Positions 62,640 to 64,000 of a stretch of DNA of 64,000 nucleotides are shown one piece after another. Source of the DNA: Euglena gracilis. Lineage: Eukaryota > Euglenida > Euglenophyceae > Euglenales. A program made the position numbers and the translations under genes. Positions within the stretch are counted from its first letter, which is position 1, and every line of letters starts with the position of its first letter. Under the pieces are notes generated by a model, which worked only from the letters and a program-made list of their open reading frames with translations, was not told the DNA's origin and did not search any database. Where the stretch lies: NCBI GenBank assembly GCA_039621445.1, contig CP154954.1, positions 56,566,433 through 56,630,432 of the forward strand, given 5' to 3'.

Positions 62640-64000
62640 AAGTGATTTATGAAACTGTGCACTCGCAGCATCCGGGATGAGCCAAAACCCACAAAGACTT
62701 TCCCCCCACCAACAATTTTGTTTCAGGCAGTTAACCGCCTGACCATTTCCACGTTAATTAAAAAACACCATTGAGGAGTTGGCATGGGGTTGGGTGGCGA
62801 CGTAGGCGGTTATCGTTCGGATGGAAACGGGGTTTGCACAGACACAACTAATGAGATACCAGCTAGGGGCATACCAGCTGTAAGGTCAGAGAAGTCAGGC
62901 GGGAAACCGCCTAGCCGAGTTAAGGGTGGGCAGAAAAAGCAAAGCATTTGTGGACGATGGGGTGGGGGTGGAAGATGGAAACCACCCTGGAAATGAACTC
63001 TGCTGGTTTGTTTGCAAAGTTTTGCAACCCTACATGTGACACCAGTCGCAGATGTGAATCTTTGCAGGACACGGACGACAGACTTTGTTGCCAGGCTGCC
63101 AGGCAGTTTGCAACTGAATGGTGTCTGGCGTGTTGTGGTGAGTCTGAGGGGTGGAGGCTTACGGAAACCAGGGAGAGGAGATTGCACCAGCAGGGTTTGA
63201 CCAAACGAGGGCAGCCCTTAAACTTGGGCACTCAGAGCACGGGTGATTTCCAAAAGGACCGGACACACTTGTGCTGAGAGTGGTTACATGGATGGAAGCC
63301 AGATGCACCGGGTCAAACATCGACCCGGCGTTGGTTGAGAACGACAACCTTCAGTTTTACCCCCCTTCCACGTGGTGTCTAACTGTGGAGACCACGGTTG
63401 CCTCCTCCGGAGGCACGTTGCCGGACCCAAAATAAGAAGAGCCAGAAAAAAAGACGTGGTTTGGGCATTTTGTCTGAAATTCAGCAAAAACTGCAGCTTT
63501 TCAAAGGAAAAATGCTGTAAAACTCTTTCGAAAAACAATTAAAAAGGCCTTAAATTTTTCAGAACTTGGACGACTCCTTCCGAAAACCCCCCCAATTTTT
63601 TTGATTGTTGCCACCAGCTGCTGAAACAGGCGTTTCTCCGTCCATATCTTGAATCACTTCTTCGTCAGCCTCCCCCAAACCCTGATTTTGGACCACAAAC
63701 ACCGTTGGGTTCCAAGTGGAGGGCTCTGGAAGGTGCTTTTGTTCCTCCTGAGAAATCAACCTCAGCTTTTTGGCTGTTTTTTGGGACAGTAACAAAATAT
63801 CACCTCCACCGCAGCTCACCCGGCCTCTTAGGCGGCCGGATTCGCACTTAATCTTTTTCCCTTTGGATGCGCGCAATTGCGCAAATATACCATTTTTTTG
63901 TAACCTCTGGGACCCTGTACCCTGACACCCAGAACACGATTTAAGAACCGTTACACCCATCTATTGGAGGGGATTAACTCCCAGTGGTCTGGTGCGCATG
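62640..64000. other. No recognisable gene; repeat at the end
   Basis: No conserved protein frame. 63828-63990 is the second copy of the GCGGCCGGATTC repeat seen at 52975-53115. Confidence 0.5.

Overview
This is nuclear DNA of a eukaryote whose genes carry many introns; I cannot name the species. Coding exons are short, GC-rich and bounded by GT-AG splice sites. They sit in large introns full of microsatellites, poly-C/poly-G palindromes and short transposons. No rRNA, tRNA, CRISPR array or bacterial-style operon was seen. A unicellular alga or other protist is a reasonable guess, but only a guess.

Three genes can be recognised from joined exons, all on the minus strand and so read from right to left. 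(1) About 61.1 to 42.3 kb: a PH domain followed by a phosphatidylinositol-specific phospholipase C X domain (PLCXD type). Splice phases match across the PH-to-PLC junction. (2) 33.74 to 18.23 kb: a coiled-coil golgin with a C-terminal GRIP domain. Ten exons join without a phase error into about 418 codons. (3) About 14.6 (perhaps 15.07) to 10.2 kb: a protein disulfide isomerase-like protein with b' and a' thioredoxin folds, in which the a' domain lacks the CxxC active site. Two joined exons at 38.8-39.1 kb belong to an unrecognised minus-strand gene. Weaker exon candidates lie at 6.3, 50.2 and 60.2 kb.

Layout: 0-1.6 kb is AT-rich with no gene. 1.6-6.1 kb is a roughly 2 kb tandem duplication of (CATA)n microsatellite plus a long-TIR element. 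6-10 kb holds an exon candidate, a 90-bp palindrome and a TTATTCCGG element. 10.2-15.1 kb is the PDI-like gene. 15.1-18.2 kb is intergenic with a MITE. 18.2-33.7 kb is the golgin, with transposons in its introns and just upstream. 33.8-36.1 kb is a GTG-rich satellite split by a 1.3 kb element. 36-42 kb is repeat-rich with the two-exon gene. 42.3-61 kb is the PH-PLC gene, with a decayed cytosine methyltransferase fragment in one intron. 61-64 kb is repeats with no gene.

The proteins point to ordinary secretory and lipid-signalling cell biology (ER folding, trans-Golgi tethering, phosphoinositide turnover), not to a new gene cluster. The most unusual content is the transposon population. At least nine elements have CAG-like ends or carry flanking direct repeats of 8 bp (seven perfect, two 7/8) typical of hAT elements, in several sequence families. 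Most have no visible coding capacity, and one 1.8 kb element looks composite.
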